A stretch of 64,000 nucleotides of DNA from Halomonas sp. HL-48 (GCF_001314875.1 NZ_LJZS01000001.1:186001-250000); one strand, 5' to 3'. Counted from the stretch's first letter, positions 50,521-63,311 are shown. Numbers and translations: made by a program. Notes: generated by a model not told the origin, from the letters alone.

Positions 50521-51183
50521 TCACGACTCAACCTTCGGCGGCTCGACTTCCAGTTTTTGCGCCGCAATGACTGCCTGCGTCCGCGAGTGGACGCCAAGCT
50601 TGCGCAAAATCGCCGTGACGTGCGCCTTGATGGTCGCCTCTGACACGTTCAGCTCATAGGCGATCTGCTTGTTCAGCAACCCTTCGGTGAGCATGTTGAG
50701 CACCCGGAACTGCTGGGGCGTCAGCGAGGCAATCGCTTCGGCAAAGCGCGACTCTTCCTCGCTGGTTTCTTCCAGCACGCCCGCCAGCGCTTCGGGCAGC
50801 CACACCTCGCCCTGCAATATCTCGCCTACCGCTTCGGCGATCAGCTGCAACGAGGAGGACTTGGGAATAAAGCCCGACGCGCCATAGTCGATGGCACGAC
50901 GCACGACATAGGGCTCGTCGCTGCCGGATACCACCGCCACCGGGATATCGGGCATTTGGCCGCGCAGCTGAATTAGACCTGAAAAACCATGCGCACCCGG
51001 CATGTGCAAATCCAGCAGGATGAGGTCGGCATCCGGATGTCGATTGACCACCTCGGTGGTCGCCTCCATGGTGTCGGCTTCGACGATTTCTGCCTGCGGC
51101 GCCAGCTGGCGCAACGCCTGGGTGAGCGCTGCGCGAAACAGCGGGTGGTCGTCTGCGACGATAAACTTGTGGGCTACTGCCAT
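50521..51183 (-). CDS. crbR: LuxR/NarL-type response regulator (CrbR)
   Basis: 220 residues. The receiver domain has ADDHPLFRAAL and the phospho-acceptor D58 in LILLDLHMPGAHG. The C-terminal LuxR helix-turn-helix is LTPQQFRVLNMLTEGLLNKQIAYELNVSEATIKAHVTAILRKLGVHSR. Size and neighbours (convergent with crbS, downstream of acs) identify it as the likely CrbR that activates acetyl-CoA synthetase and the symporter when acetate must be scavenged. GGAGG precedes the ATG. Its gap from acs holds a hairpin, so it may be partly cotranscribed with acs. Confidence 0.88.
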   Translation of the reverse strand: MAVAHKFIVADDHPLFRAALTQALRQLAPQAEIVEADTMEATTEVVNRHPDADLILLDLHMPGAHGFSGLIQLRGQMPDIPVAVVSGSDEPYVVRRAIDYGASGFIPKSSSLQLIAEAVGEILQGEVWLPEALAGVLEETSEEESRFAEAIASLTPQQFRVLNMLTEGLLNKQIAYELNVSEATIKAHVTAILRKLGVHSRTQAVIAAQKLEVEPPKVES

Positions 51184-51329
51184 GGATATTCCTCCGGTTC
51201 CTCAAGCAGCGGGGTTTGCTGCTGCCGCGACGCTAGGCTCATACGGTTGAAGCATGGTACCCCATGGGCTTCGTCATGCCCAAGCATCACATGCACAATT
51301 TGTAATGGATTCTTCATCACACACAACAT

Positions 51330-51359
51330 AGCAGTGCCGGCGCGTTGGCCGGCACTGCT
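51330..51359 (-). terminator. Hairpin between acs and crbR
   Basis: AGCAGTGCCGG and CCGGCACTGCT form an 11-base stem with an eight-base loop, about 80 bases after the acs stop. No T tract follows on the minus strand, so termination is uncertain. Confidence 0.4.
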
Positions 51360-51437
51360 GTTTCGTTGCCCTGCTAACGCCAGCTGATCGGTTCAGTCTG
51401 GCCGTTACCCGCCTTGATCAGGCGGGCAAACAGTGGG

Positions 51438-53387
<1,950 letters not shown>

Positions 53388-53567
53388 GAAATTGCCTCTG
53401 TCCGTGGAAATGCACTCTCTAAAGGAATGTAGCCGATATGACGCATAACGTTACCGGCACCACATAATGTCACCCTAGCATAAACCTCTCAGAGCAGCCT
53501 TCCCTTTAGACATTGGTAGTAACATTTTTAATATAAATTACAATAACTTATACTAAAAAGCGGGGCA

Positions 53568-54128
53568 TTATCCAGCACAATAGACCAAGGTCTGAGCACA
53601 GTGACGGCAGCGGTAGCGCCGCCCTTTTACCACCAAAGCATGACGCCGCGCCGTCAACTGATGCTGCTGGCAGCCGCATTGGTATCGATAAGGGGCCGGC
53701 TGGGCACGGGCAATATCAAAGCGATGGGTGACCCGGGGCGCCAGACCAAACAGGTCGCGCATGACGGTTTTCCACTCGCGCCCGTGGGGCTTCAGACGCG
53801 GCCCGTTTTGTAGATGGAACACCAGCCAGTGGGCCATTTCATGAGGGATGACCTCGTCGAAAAACGCGCTGCGGTTTTCATTCAGCAATACCGGGTTGAA
53901 CCGCAGCCCGCCGCGGCCGAGGTGCGCCTGACCGGCGGAAGCTCCCTTGAGGTCAAACCAGATGCCTGGTCGCGGTAGCCCCGGGTGGACCTCACAGCAG
54001 CGCTGCCAGGCCAGATCGGCACGCTCGCGGGCCGCCTGATGCAGCGCTTGCGTCGACAGGGCCGCAAGCGACGCCTCGGGCCAGGGGGGGAGTGGCATGG
54101 TATTCATTAATGATAAACTGGTGGTCAT
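53568..54128 (-). CDS. SprT family zinc metalloprotease-like protein
   Basis: A 186-residue protein. The zinc-binding helix is VIPHEMAHWLVFH (HExxH-type), with a third histidine expected in LKPHGREW, followed by MRDLFGLAPRVTHRFD. The C-terminal zinc ribbon uses CGC in YQCGCQQH and CRHC near the end, with RRHALVVKGRRYRCRHC, as in SprT and eukaryotic Spartan. A role in repair of DNA-protein crosslinks is known for Spartan relatives; it is not shown for bacterial SprT. The start is uncertain among M1, M8 and M11, as no clear ribosome site is visible. Divergent from the UPF0149 gene by about 50 bases. Confidence 0.87.
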   Translation of the reverse strand: MTTSLSLMNTMPLPPWPEASLAALSTQALHQAARERADLAWQRCCEVHPGLPRPGIWFDLKGASAGQAHLGRGGLRFNPVLLNENRSAFFDEVIPHEMAHWLVFHLQNGPRLKPHGREWKTVMRDLFGLAPRVTHRFDIARAQPAPYRYQCGCQQHQLTARRHALVVKGRRYRCRHCAQTLVYCAG

Positions 54129-54176
54129 CAGGTCATTTTGACTGTTTGTTTCCGCTGCTCATTGACGAGGCTTCTT

Positions 54177-54839
54177 ATGCCAGCGCCCCCCAACACGCCC
54201 GAAGAGGCTATTCCGCCGCAGCCGCTGCTTGACGATGATCAACTCGACAGGCTGGACGATTTTCTCGACTCCGATCAGGTCGGTGAAGACGCCCTTGATC
54301 TGATCTCAGCGCATGGTTTCCTGGTGGCGCTGGCGGTCGGTCCCAGCGAGGTGCCGCCGAGTCAGTGGCTCGCCGAGCTGTTTCATGGCGAGCCCCAGTA
54401 CGCCGACGACGCCCAGCGCGACGAGATCATCCAACTGCTCACCCTGCTGCGCGATAACGCCATGGCCGTGCTGGAGCAAGGCGGCCTGCCCGAGCTTCCC
54501 TTCGAGCTGACCCTTGACGGCATGGCCGCGGAAGAAACGCCCATTGGCGACTGGTGTGCCGGCTTCATGGAAGGCGTGTTCTGCGATGAAAGCGCCTGGT
54601 TCCAGGACGACGAAGAAGCCGCCGCGACGCTGCTGCTGCCGTTCATGCTGCTCTCGGGACTGTTTGACGACGAGCCCGACATGGCCGATATGGCAGACGA
54701 CCCGGCGCGTCAGGAAAGCCTGGTGGCACAGCTACCCGAGCTGGTGCTGGATCTGTATCTACACTACCGCGTACCACCGGAAACCCCCAAGCCCAAACCG
54801 CGTAAGAAATCGCCCGCCAAAGGCAAGGCACGTCGGTAA
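54177..54839 (+). CDS. UPF0149 (YecA/YgfB) family protein
   Basis: 220 residues, very acidic. DQLDRLDDFLDSDQVGEDALDLISAHGFLVALAVGPSEVPPSQWLAELFHGEP and the PIGDWCAGFMEGVFCDESAWF stretch match the YecA/YgfB fold, whose function is not known; Pseudomonas YgfB is reported to affect gene regulation. The C-terminus is a basic tail (PKPKPRKKSPAKGKARR) without the SEC-C zinc motif found in some relatives. The ATG at 54177 has GAGG upstream and is preferred to the track start. It ends immediately against the convergent PLD gene with no base between stop codons. Confidence 0.83.
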   Translation: MPAPPNTPEEAIPPQPLLDDDQLDRLDDFLDSDQVGEDALDLISAHGFLVALAVGPSEVPPSQWLAELFHGEPQYADDAQRDEIIQLLTLLRDNAMAVLEQGGLPELPFELTLDGMAAEETPIGDWCAGFMEGVFCDESAWFQDDEEAAATLLLPFMLLSGLFDDEPDMADMADDPARQESLVAQLPELVLDLYLHYRVPPETPKPKPRKKSPAKGKARR

Positions 54840-55961
54840 CTACTTGAGGCGCATCACCGCCGCGTCCAGCAGCCCGTAAACCCATTCCCTGGCGCGCTGC
54901 GTCCAGGGCCGCGCCGCCCAGCGCGCGGCATCCACTTCATCGCTCGCGGCAAAGTGGCGTTCAAACAGCTGACGTACCTCTTCGGCCAACCCGGGGTCAT
55001 CGACTTCCTGGTTGGCTTCGAGGTTCCAGTGCAGATTCCAGTGGTCGAAGTTGCACGACCCAATACTCACCCAATCGTCGGCCAGCACAAATTTCGCGTG
55101 GATGAACGTCGGCTGAAACTCGTAGATGCGCACGCCCGCTTTGAGCATTGCCTGGTAGAACCGCTGCCCGGCATAGCGCACCCCAGGGTGGTCGTGTTTG
55201 GCGCCAGGCAGCAGCAGCCGCACGTCGACACCCCGCCTGGCCGCTCGCGTAAGCCGTCGGCGTAGCGCGAAGGTGGGCACAAAGTAAGGGGTACACAGCC
55301 AGATTCGCGTCTGCGCCGTCTCGACCCGACGATGCAGCGAATAGCGAATTGCCTGATAGCGGTAGCCGCGTGCCGACATGGTGCGCCCGCGGACGCCATC
55401 GGGGTAGCGCATGGGCTCGCGGGGCGCCGGCAGCGGCTGGCGGGATGCCTGTGCACTGTCCGCCCGGGTCAGCCGCGAACGCCACAGCCGCCTGAACAGC
55501 GTCTCCCAGTCGGCCACCACCGGACCCTCAATCCGCACGGCAATTTCATACCAGGCGTCGAGAAACTCGTCGACCGCGCCAAAGCCGCCGGTAAAGGCCA
55601 CATCGCCGTCCACCACGACGATTTTACGGTGGTCGCGGCTCAGGTTACGGGCCAGGGAATGAAACCCCAGGGGATTGAACAACCGCAGCTGAATCCCGGC
55701 CTGGCGCAGGCGATGGCGGTCGTTGCTGGAAAGCCCCATCGAGCCGAAACCGTCCAGCAGCAGGTATACGCTCACTCCGCGGCGGGCAGCCTGCATCAGC
55801 GCCTCGCTTACCCGGTCCGCCAGCGTGCCGGACGCCATCAGATAGAGCTCGACCAGCACGTAGTGCCTGGCATGATGAATCGCATCGAGCATGGCCGGTA
55901 AAAAGCGCGACGCTTCGGGTAGCAGGGTTACGCGATTACCTTCACGCCAGATCGGCGACAT
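54840..55961 (-). CDS. Phospholipase D-type cardiolipin synthase (ClsB-like)
   Basis: A 373-residue protein with two HKD motifs: HRKIVVVDGDVAFTGGFGAVDEF (first half) and HAKFVLADDWVSIGSCNFDHWNLHWNLEAN (second half). It has no clear N-terminal membrane helices, which is the ClsB/YbhO layout rather than ClsA. These enzymes join phosphatidylglycerol with another phospholipid to form cardiolipin, a lipid that rises with salt stress in halophiles. GGAG precedes the ATG. It is followed in the same direction by no other gene; upstream lies rsmJ, 25 bases away. Confidence 0.83.
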   Translation of the reverse strand: MSPIWREGNRVTLLPEASRFLPAMLDAIHHARHYVLVELYLMASGTLADRVSEALMQAARRGVSVYLLLDGFGSMGLSSNDRHRLRQAGIQLRLFNPLGFHSLARNLSRDHRKIVVVDGDVAFTGGFGAVDEFLDAWYEIAVRIEGPVVADWETLFRRLWRSRLTRADSAQASRQPLPAPREPMRYPDGVRGRTMSARGYRYQAIRYSLHRRVETAQTRIWLCTPYFVPTFALRRRLTRAARRGVDVRLLLPGAKHDHPGVRYAGQRFYQAMLKAGVRIYEFQPTFIHAKFVLADDWVSIGSCNFDHWNLHWNLEANQEVDDPGLAEEVRQLFERHFAASDEVDAARWAARPWTQRAREWVYGLLDAAVMRLK

Positions 55962-55986
55962 AAGCTCTCCGGGAGGTCATTGACCG

Positions 55987-56694
55987 TTAGCGGGCCAGGG
56001 CGCGATGCACGTACATATCGTAGCGGCTGGTCTTGCCCGTCAGAGTATGCTGAGGGGCGGGACCGGCAATCGGCGGCGCCTTGCGCGGCCGCTTGACCAC
56101 CACGCGGTGCGTGGCCACGTCCAGAGCCGCTTCCAGCAGGCGCGGCGCATCGTCGTCGTCCCCGGCCAGCTCACGAAACAGGCGCATTTCCTTTTTGACC
56201 AGCGCCGACTTCTCGCGGTGGGGAAACATGGGGTCCAGGTGGATGACCTGAGGCTCAAAGCCCGCCTGGGCGACCAGCAGCGCCAACTGCGACGCCGCAT
56301 CGCCCTCACAGAGCGTCATCCTGGCCGCGATCGCTGCGGTCTCGGGGGCCTTGGCGGCGCGCGCCAGGCCATCGCCGAGCAGCGCCGCAATGGCCGGTAC
56401 ACGCTCGATCAGCAGCACCGGCGCGCCCAAACTAGCCAGGACGAAGGCATCACGCCCCAGCCCCGCCGTAGCATCCACAATCTGGGGGCTTATGCCCTTG
56501 CTCAACCCGCAGGCCTTGGCAATCAGCTGTCCACGACCGCCACCGAACTGTCGTCGGTGGGCCGCTCGCCCGGCCACAAAGTCGACGCCGAGCGGCTTGC
56601 CGAACTGGCGCTCGTCGCCTTTCAGCACCAGTTGACCGTCGCAGTAGGCAAGCGCCAACCCGGCGGGCAGCGCGCCAACGTCGGGTAGCGTCAT
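55987..56694 (-). CDS. rsmJ: 16S rRNA (guanine-1516-N2) methyltransferase RsmJ
   Basis: A 235-residue class I SAM methyltransferase. It has [27 protein letters not shown] (SAM-binding motif I), the active-site segment [24 protein letters not shown] with the DPMFP signature of RsmJ, and [13 protein letters not shown] near the end. It modifies G1516 of 16S rRNA. Its ATG overlaps the tsaB stop by four bases, so two translation-related genes are coupled in one operon. Confidence 0.95.
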   Translation of the reverse strand: MTLPDVGALPAGLALAYCDGQLVLKGDERQFGKPLGVDFVAGRAAHRRQFGGGRGQLIAKACGLSKGISPQIVDATAGLGRDAFVLASLGAPVLLIERVPAIAALLGDGLARAAKAPETAAIAARMTLCEGDAASQLALLVAQAGFEPQVIHLDPMFPHREKSALVKKEMRLFRELAGDDDDAPRLLEAALDVATHRVVVKRPRKAPPIAGPAPQHTLTGKTSRYDMYVHRALAR

Positions 56695-57389
56695 GCAGGC
56701 TTTTTCCAGGCCACCTGGTTGCGCAGGTACACCGGCTGCACCGCATGGGCCGCCTGCCCCAGCCCGGCATCGAAGTCGCGCGCGGTCAGCCAGGCCATTT
56801 CCTCGGCACGCGGTTCAAGGTCGGTGAGGTGCTGGGTCATGCCCGCCTGCAGCTCGGTGCTGAACTGATCCCAGAGCGTAAAACCGGAGCCCACGCCGAC
56901 CCAATCAGTTTCATCGTCGGGTAACGTCACCGCCCCAGGGGCCAGGACCGCCTCATCGCCCTGCCGGCGCAACGTGTCGTTCAGGCAGTGCCAGGTCGCC
57001 GCATAGACCTCGCCCATGCGGGCATCCAGCGCGGTGATCACATGGCGCAGGTGATAGCGCCGATGCGCCTGGAGCGCCAGCGCTTCCAGCGTGGAAATCC
57101 CCAGCAGCGGGCAATCGAGCCCGAACGCCAGGCCCTGGGCGGCGCCCGCCGCAATACGCAGTCCGGTGAAAGCGCCGGGGCCCCGGCCGTAGGCGATCGC
57201 GTCCAACTGGCCAGGCGTCAGTTGGGCGTCAGCCAGCACCTCGTCGACCATCGGCAACAGCCGCCGGGTGTGCCCACGCGGCGTCAGCTCATAGCGCGCC
57301 ATGCATTCGCTGTGATCGCCGTCCCGACGCAGCAGGGCGGCCGAGCAGGCACTGGAAGACGCGTCGAGAGCAAGAAAATAGTGCGACAT
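56691..57389 (-). CDS. tsaB: tRNA threonylcarbamoyladenosine biosynthesis protein TsaB
   Basis: 232 residues with the HSP70-actin-like fold of Tsa[20 protein letters not shown] opens the domain, then [22 protein letters not shown] and [41 protein letters not shown], which is the family signature. TsaB is the scaffold and binding partner of TsaD for N6-threonylcarbamoyl-A37 in tRNA. The ribosome site is weak. It overlaps rsmJ downstream and is 114 bases from adk upstream. Confidence 0.95.
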   Translation of the reverse strand: MSHYFLALDASSSACSAALLRRDGDHSECMARYELTPRGHTRRLLPMVDEVLADAQLTPGQLDAIAYGRGPGAFTGLRIAAGAAQGLAFGLDCPLLGISTLEALALQAHRRYHLRHVITALDARMGEVYAATWHCLNDTLRRQGDEAVLAPGAVTLPDDETDWVGVGSGFTLWDQFSTELQAGMTQHLTDLEPRAEEMAWLTARDFDAGLGQAAHAVQPVYLRNQVAWKKPA

Positions 57390-57503
57390 AGCGGTTCGCC
57401 ACTCGTGATAGATAAACTGGCATTATACCTTTGCCTTGCCCTGACGACGATGGCCCGCACTTGGCGGGCCATCGCATGCAGGCGCAGCACTCTCAGCGGG
57501 TAC

Positions 57504-58385
<882 letters not shown>

Positions 58386-58394
58386 CTAAAGCCC

Positions 58395-60422
58395 TTACAG
58401 CAATAACCGACGGATATCGGTCAGCACGTCCGCCAGGAACGCGGTGAAGCGTGCAGCATCCGCGCCGTTAATGGCCCGGTGGTCGTAGGAAAGCGACAGC
58501 GGCATCATCAGGCGCGGCTGGAAGCTGCTGCCATCCCACACGGGTTTCATTTGTGATTTTGAAACCCCGAGAATCGCCACTTCCGGCGCATTGACGATCG
58601 GCGTGAAGGCGGTGCCGCCAATCGAGCCGAGGCTCGAAATGGTGAAACAGCCACCGGTCATCTCGTCGCGCTTGAGCTTCTTGGTCTGCGCCTTCTTGCC
58701 AAGCTCGGCCATTTCCTTGGCAATCTCGATCAGGGATTTTTTATCCGCATCACGCACCACCGGCACCATCAAGCCATCCGGCGTATCGACGGCAATACCG
58801 ATATGGACGTAGTGCTTCCATACCAGGGTTTCACCGTCACCCTTCAGGCTGACGTTGAACTGCGGGAATTTACGCAGCGCAAACGCGCAGGCTTTGACCA
58901 TGAACGGCAGCGGCGTCAGCTTGGCGCCCTGAGCCTCGGCTTCGGCCTTCATCGATTTGCGGAAATCCTCGAGCTCGGTGATATCGGCTTCGTCGAACTG
59001 GGTCACGTGGGGCACGTTGACCCAGCTGCGATGCAGATTGGTCGCGCCCATCTTGAGCAGGCGACCCATCGGCTTCTCTTCGACCTCGCCAAACTGGCTG
59101 AAGTCGACTTCCGGAATCGGCGGAATGCCGGCGCCACCCGTGGCGGCAGGCGCGGCGCCTGGCTGTGCGGAGCCCTGGCTTGCAATCGCCTGCTTCACGT
59201 AGGACTGAACGTCTTCTTTAAGCACGCGGTCCTTCGGTCCGCTGGGCTTTACGAGCCCCAGGTCAACGCCTAATTCCCGCGCCAGCATACGTACCGCCGG
59301 CCCGGCATGCACCAGCTTGCCGTCACGCGGCTTGTGCGACGCCATCTGCGCTTCGGGGCTCGGTGTGCCGGCAGGCGAGGCCGTCGGCTTGTCGCTTGCC
59401 TGGCTGGCACTGCTCTGCGACGCTTTTTCCGACGCGGCCTTTTGGGGCGCGGCTTTTTTGCCACCACCCGCGGAGGCCACCTCGATATAGCCGATGACAT
59501 CGCCTTCAGAAACCGTGTCGCCCTCTTTGACGGTCAGCTCCAGGAGCTTGCCCTTGTAGGGGCTGGGCACGTCCATGGAGGCCTTGTCGGATTCCAGGGT
59601 GATCAGCGGGTCTTCTTCGTTGACTTCGTCCCCGGCGGCGACGCCAATCTCGATAATCGGCACGTCAGACGAGCCGGAAAGATCCGGTACGCGAATCTCT
59701 TTGCGCTCCGGTTCGCCGCTAGCGGCGTCTTCCTGATCGTCCGCTTCGGCTTCTTGCGGCTCGCTGCTGGCGTCGCTGGCGGCTTGCGCCTGCGGGGCGT
59801 CTTCGGCATCGTCGCCGCCTTCACCCGCGATTTCCATCTGGCCGATCACGTCGCCTTCGGAAACGCTGTCGCCTTCTTTGGCGGTAAAGCTGACAATTTT
59901 GCCGCTGTAGGGGCTGGGCACGTCCATGGAGGCCTTGTCAGACTCCAGCGTGATCAGCGTGTCTTCAGCCTCGACCTCATCGCCTTCGCTGACCGCGACC
60001 TCGATGATTTCGACGCCGTCGTCGCCACCCAGGTCGGGCACCGTGATATCCACGGTCCGCTTGCCGCCAGACGCTTTCTTGGCGGCGGGCTTGGAGGGTT
60101 CCGGCGGCGCCTCTTTGGCAGGTGCCTCTTTGCTTTCGCTGTCGGACGACTCGGCCTTGGCGTCACCGCCGCTATCGCCGCCGCCTTCGACTTCCAGCTC
60201 GACGATATCGTCGCCTTCCGAGACGCTATCGCCCTCTTTGACCAGCACTTTGAGAACCTTACCGCCTTTCGGGGCAGGGACGTCCATGCTGGCTTTATCG
60301 GATTCGAGCGTGATCAGGGTGTCTTCCGCTTCGATGACATCGCCTTCCGACACCGCAATCTCGATGATTTCGACATCGGTATCGCCGCCGATATCGGGAA
60401 CTTTGATGATTTCGCTACTCAA
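58395..60422 (-). CDS. aceF: Pyruvate dehydrogenase E2, dihydrolipoamide acetyltransferase
   Basis: A 675-residue E2 with three N-terminal lipoyl domains, each carrying LESDKASMDVP (first lipoyl lysine K43), joined by acidic Ala/Ser/Glu-rich linkers. An E3/E1-binding domain (GPAVRMLARELGVDLGLVKPSGPKDRVLKEDV) follows, then the catalytic core with QSY-linker and C-terminal LSYDHRAINGADAARF (catalytic histidine). It transfers acetyl groups to CoA in the pyruvate dehydrogenase complex. The start codon is TTG: AAAGGAG lies seven bases upstream and no ATG is available near the N-terminus. Cotranscribed with aceE, 57 bases upstream. Confidence 0.96.
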   Translation of the reverse strand: MSSEIIKVPDIGGDTDVEIIEIAVSEGDVIEAEDTLITLESDKASMDVPAPKGGKVLKVLVKEGDSVSEGDDIVELEVEGGGDSGGDAKAESSDSESKEAPAKEAPPEPSKPAAKKASGGKRTVDITVPDLGGDDGVEIIEVAVSEGDEVEAEDTLITLESDKASMDVPSPYSGKIVSFTAKEGDSVSEGDVIGQMEIAGEGGDDAEDAPQAQAASDASSEPQEAEADDQEDAASGEPERKEIRVPDLSGSSDVPIIEIGVAAGDEVNEEDPLITLESDKASMDVPSPYKGKLLELTVKEGDTVSEGDVIGYIEVASAGGGKKAAPQKAASEKASQSSASQASDKPTASPAGTPSPEAQMASHKPRDGKLVHAGPAVRMLARELGVDLGLVKPSGPKDRVLKEDVQSYVKQAIASQGSAQPGAAPAATGGAGIPPIPEVDFSQFGEVEEKPMGRLLKMGATNLHRSWVNVPHVTQFDEADITELEDFRKSMKAEAEAQGAKLTPLPFMVKACAFALRKFPQFNVSLKGDGETLVWKHYVHIGIAVDTPDGLMVPVVRDADKKSLIEIAKEMAELGKKAQTKKLKRDEMTGGCFTISSLGSIGGTAFTPIVNAPEVAILGVSKSQMKPVWDGSSFQPRLMMPLSLSYDHRAINGADAARFTAFLADVLTDIRRLLL
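59555..59939. repeat. Direct repeat inside aceF from lipoyl-domain duplication
   Basis: A 34-base stretch that begins TGTAGGGGCTGGGCACGTCC is identical at 59555-59588 and 59906-59939. A diverged third copy lies near 60270-60300. These encode the same part of successive lipoyl domains, so they record domain duplication with recent homogenisation. Confidence 0.85.
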
Positions 60423-60479
60423 GGTCGCGCTCCTTTAAAATCGGATCGAGCCGGCGGGCAATGCCCGCCGGGCAGCGGA

Positions 60480-63152
60480 TCAGCTGGTAAGCGGGTTCGG
60501 CTTGTTGGCATCGATGCCGTATTTCTTCAATGCTTCACCAACGTGCTTACGGTCAATGTCACCTCGGTCGGCCAGCGCACGCAGCGCCGCGACGGTCACG
60601 AAGTAACGATCCACTTCGAAGAAGTAACGCAGCTTCTCGCGGGTGTCGGAACGGCCAAAGCCGTCGGTGCCCAGCACGGTATAGTCGTTCGGCACCCAGG
60701 CGCGCACCTGATCCGCATACAGCTTCATGTAGTCGGTCGACGCGATCACCGGCCCGTCACGGCCTTCAAGGCACTTGGTGACGTGAGGCTTGTTGGCCTC
60801 GGCGTCCGGGCTCAGGAAGGCTTCACGGTCCAGCAGCAGCGCTTCACGACGCAGCTCGTTGAAGCTGGTGACGCTCCAGATATCGGCACCGATGCCCCAG
60901 TCGCTTTCCAACAACTCGGCGGCGGCTTCGACTTCGCGCAGGATCGTGCCCGACCCCAGCAGCTGCACGCGGCCTTTTTTGCCCTTGGTCTCGCGCAGCA
61001 GGTACATGCCTTTGACGATATCGTCGACCGGCACGGTTTCCAGCTCCGGGTGCTCGTAGTTCTCGTTCATGACCGTCAGATAATAGAAGCAGTTCTCCTT
61101 GTCGGTGAACATGCGCTTCAGGCCATCCTGCAGAATCACGGCCACTTCGTGGGCATACGTCGGGTCGTAGCTTCTGCAGTTGGGGATGGTCGAGGCCTGG
61201 ATCAGGCTGTGGCCATCCTGGTGCTGCAAACCTTCGCCGTTGAGCGTCGTGCGCCCGGCGGTGCCGCCGACCATAAAGCCGCGCGCCTGCAGATCGCCTG
61301 CGGCCCAGGCCAGATCGCCGATACGCTGGAAGCCGAACATCGAGTAATAGACATAGAACGGCAGCAGCGTGACGTTGTTGTTGCTGTAGGAGGTCGCCGC
61401 GGCAATCCACGCCGACATGGCGCCCGCTTCGGAAATACCCTCCTCGAGAATCTGGCCCTTCTGATCTTCACGGTAGAACATGATCTGGCCTTTATCGACC
61501 GGCTCATATTTCTGACCTTCAGAAGTGTAGATCCCCAACTGACGGAACATGCCTTCCATACCGAAGGTACGCGCCTCGTCAGGAATGATCGGCACCACTT
61601 TCTTGCCGATTTTCTTGTCCTTGACCAGCCCGTTGAGCACGCGCACAAAGGCCATGGTGGTAGACACTTCGCGGCCCTTGGAGCCGCCCATCTGGGAGGC
61701 AAAGGCCTTGTCTTCCAGGGTGGGGATTTCCAGCGACTCAAAGTCGCTGCGACGCGCCGGCAGATAACCACCCAGGCGCTCACGCTGCAGGTGCATGTAC
61801 TTCAGCTCGGGAGAATCTTCTTCCGGCATGTAGTACGGCACGTCTTTGAGCTGTTCGTCGGTGAGCGGAATGCCGAAGCGGTCGCGGAAGGTCTTTAGCG
61901 CTTCGTACTCCATGCTCTTGACCTGGTGCGCTTCGTTGGCCGCTTCGCCATCGCCGCTACCCATACCGTAGCCTTTGACGGTATGCGCCAGGATCACCGT
62001 CGGCTTGCCGTTGGAGGTGTTGACCGCTTCGTTGTAGGCCGCGTACACCTTGAACGGGTCGTGGCCACCGCGGTTGAGCTTCCAGATATCCTCATCGGAG
62101 AGGTGCTTGACCATCTCCTCGGTTTCCGGGTACTTGCCGAAGAAGTGCTCACGGGTGTAAGCGCCACCGTTGGCCTTGTAGTTCTGGTACTCGCCGTCGA
62201 CCGCTTCGTCCATGCGCTTTTGCAGGACGCCTTTCTTGTCCTTCTCGAACAGCGGATCCCAATGGCGACCCCAGACAACCTTGATGACGTTCCAGCCCGC
62301 ACCGCGGAACACGCCTTCGAACTCGTCCATCACGCGGGAGTTGCCGCGAACCGGACCGTCAAGACGCTGCAGGTTGCAGTTGATAACAAAGATCAAGTTG
62401 TCGAGGTTTTCGCGCCCGGCCAGCGAAATGGCGCCCAGGGACTCCGGCTCGTCGCACTCGCCGTCGCCCATGAAGCACCAGATCTTACGGTCATACATGT
62501 CTTTAAGCTCACGGTGATGCAGGTACTTCATCACGTGCGCCTGATAAATCGCCTGGATCGGGCCCAGCCCCATCGAGACGGTGGGGAACTGCCAGTAGTC
62601 CGGCATCAGCCATGGGTGCGGATAAGACGACAGGCCATCGCCGTCGACTTCCTGACGGAAGCGATCCATCTGCTCTTCGGTCAAACGACCTTCCAGATAG
62701 GAACGCGCGTAAATGCCCGGCGCCACGTGCCCCTGAATGTAGATCAGGTCACCTTCGAAGTCGCCCTGCGGCGCGCGGAAGAAGTGGTTGAAGCCCACAT
62801 CGTAAAGCGTTGCCGATGACATGAAGCTGGCGATGTGACCGCCCAACCCTGGCTTGGCGCGATTGTTCCGGATCACCTGCGCAATGGCGTTGTAGCGGAT
62901 CAGGGAGCGGATACGACGCTCCATGAACAGGTCGCCGGGCATCGGCGCTTCGCGGTGAACCGGAATCGTATTGCGGTGCGGGGTTGTCACCGAGAAGGGC
63001 ACCTTCATCCCGTCGCGGCGCAGGCGATCCGCCAGGCGGGTCATCAGGTAGCGGGCACGATCTTCGCCCTCACGATCCAGTACCGATTCCAGGGAATCTA
63101 TCCATTCCGTGGTTTCGACCGGATCGAGATCTTCTCTTGTCTCCAGACTCAT
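60480..63152 (-). CDS. aceE: Pyruvate dehydrogenase E1 component (homodimeric)
   Basis: 890 residues from the ATG at 63152 (MSLETREDLDPVETTEWIDSLESVLDREG), the size of E. coli-type AceE; GGAGAG precedes it. The thiamine diphosphate motif is IWCFMGDGECDEPESLGAISLAGRENLDNLIFVINCNLQRLDGPVRGN, with GHIASFMSSATLYDVGFNHFFR earlier and the flexible LVKDKKIGKKVVPIIPDEARTFGMEGMFRQLGIY later. It decarboxylates pyruvate and loads acetyl groups onto AceF. Two TGTAGTNAANCTAC palindromes lie in the 387-base upstream region, a possible carbon regulator site. No PdhR gene or its usual operator is beside it. Confidence 0.97.
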   Translation of the reverse strand: MSLETREDLDPVETTEWIDSLESVLDREGEDRARYLMTRLADRLRRDGMKVPFSVTTPHRNTIPVHREAPMPGDLFMERRIRSLIRYNAIAQVIRNNRAKPGLGGHIASFMSSATLYDVGFNHFFRAPQGDFEGDLIYIQGHVAPGIYARSYLEGRLTEEQMDRFRQEVDGDGLSSYPHPWLMPDYWQFPTVSMGLGPIQAIYQAHVMKYLHHRELKDMYDRKIWCFMGDGECDEPESLGAISLAGRENLDNLIFVINCNLQRLDGPVRGNSRVMDEFEGVFRGAGWNVIKVVWGRHWDPLFEKDKKGVLQKRMDEAVDGEYQNYKANGGAYTREHFFGKYPETEEMVKHLSDEDIWKLNRGGHDPFKVYAAYNEAVNTSNGKPTVILAHTVKGYGMGSGDGEAANEAHQVKSMEYEALKTFRDRFGIPLTDEQLKDVPYYMPEEDSPELKYMHLQRERLGGYLPARRSDFESLEIPTLEDKAFASQMGGSKGREVSTTMAFVRVLNGLVKDKKIGKKVVPIIPDEARTFGMEGMFRQLGIYTSEGQKYEPVDKGQIMFYREDQKGQILEEGISEAGAMSAWIAAATSYSNNNVTLLPFYVYYSMFGFQRIGDLAWAAGDLQARGFMVGGTAGRTTLNGEGLQHQDGHSLIQASTIPNCRSYDPTYAHEVAVILQDGLKRMFTDKENCFYYLTVMNENYEHPELETVPVDDIVKGMYLLRETKGKKGRVQLLGSGTILREVEAAAELLESDWGIGADIWSVTSFNELRREALLLDREAFLSPDAEANKPHVTKCLEGRDGPVIASTDYMKLYADQVRAWVPNDYTVLGTDGFGRSDTREKLRYFFEVDRYFVTVAALRALADRGDIDRKHVGEALKKYGIDANKPNPLTS

Positions 63153-63311
63153 AGAGGTCTCTCCGAATGACGATAAATGACGATGAGCCCCGCTAACCCT
63201 TCGGGCCTGGGGCGGCTGCGGTGATTCGCCACCACAGGCATACAAGTAGCCGACGCCGACGCGCCGTGCTGGTGGTTTTCGTTCTACATTCAACAAGCTA
63301 CGTGCCTGACG

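Noticed and set aside
59307-61898. 863-residue open frame on the plus strand
   Set aside because: It lies entirely antisense to aceF and aceE, has repetitive composition (V/G/F/R-rich) and no family motif; it is a codon-bias shadow.
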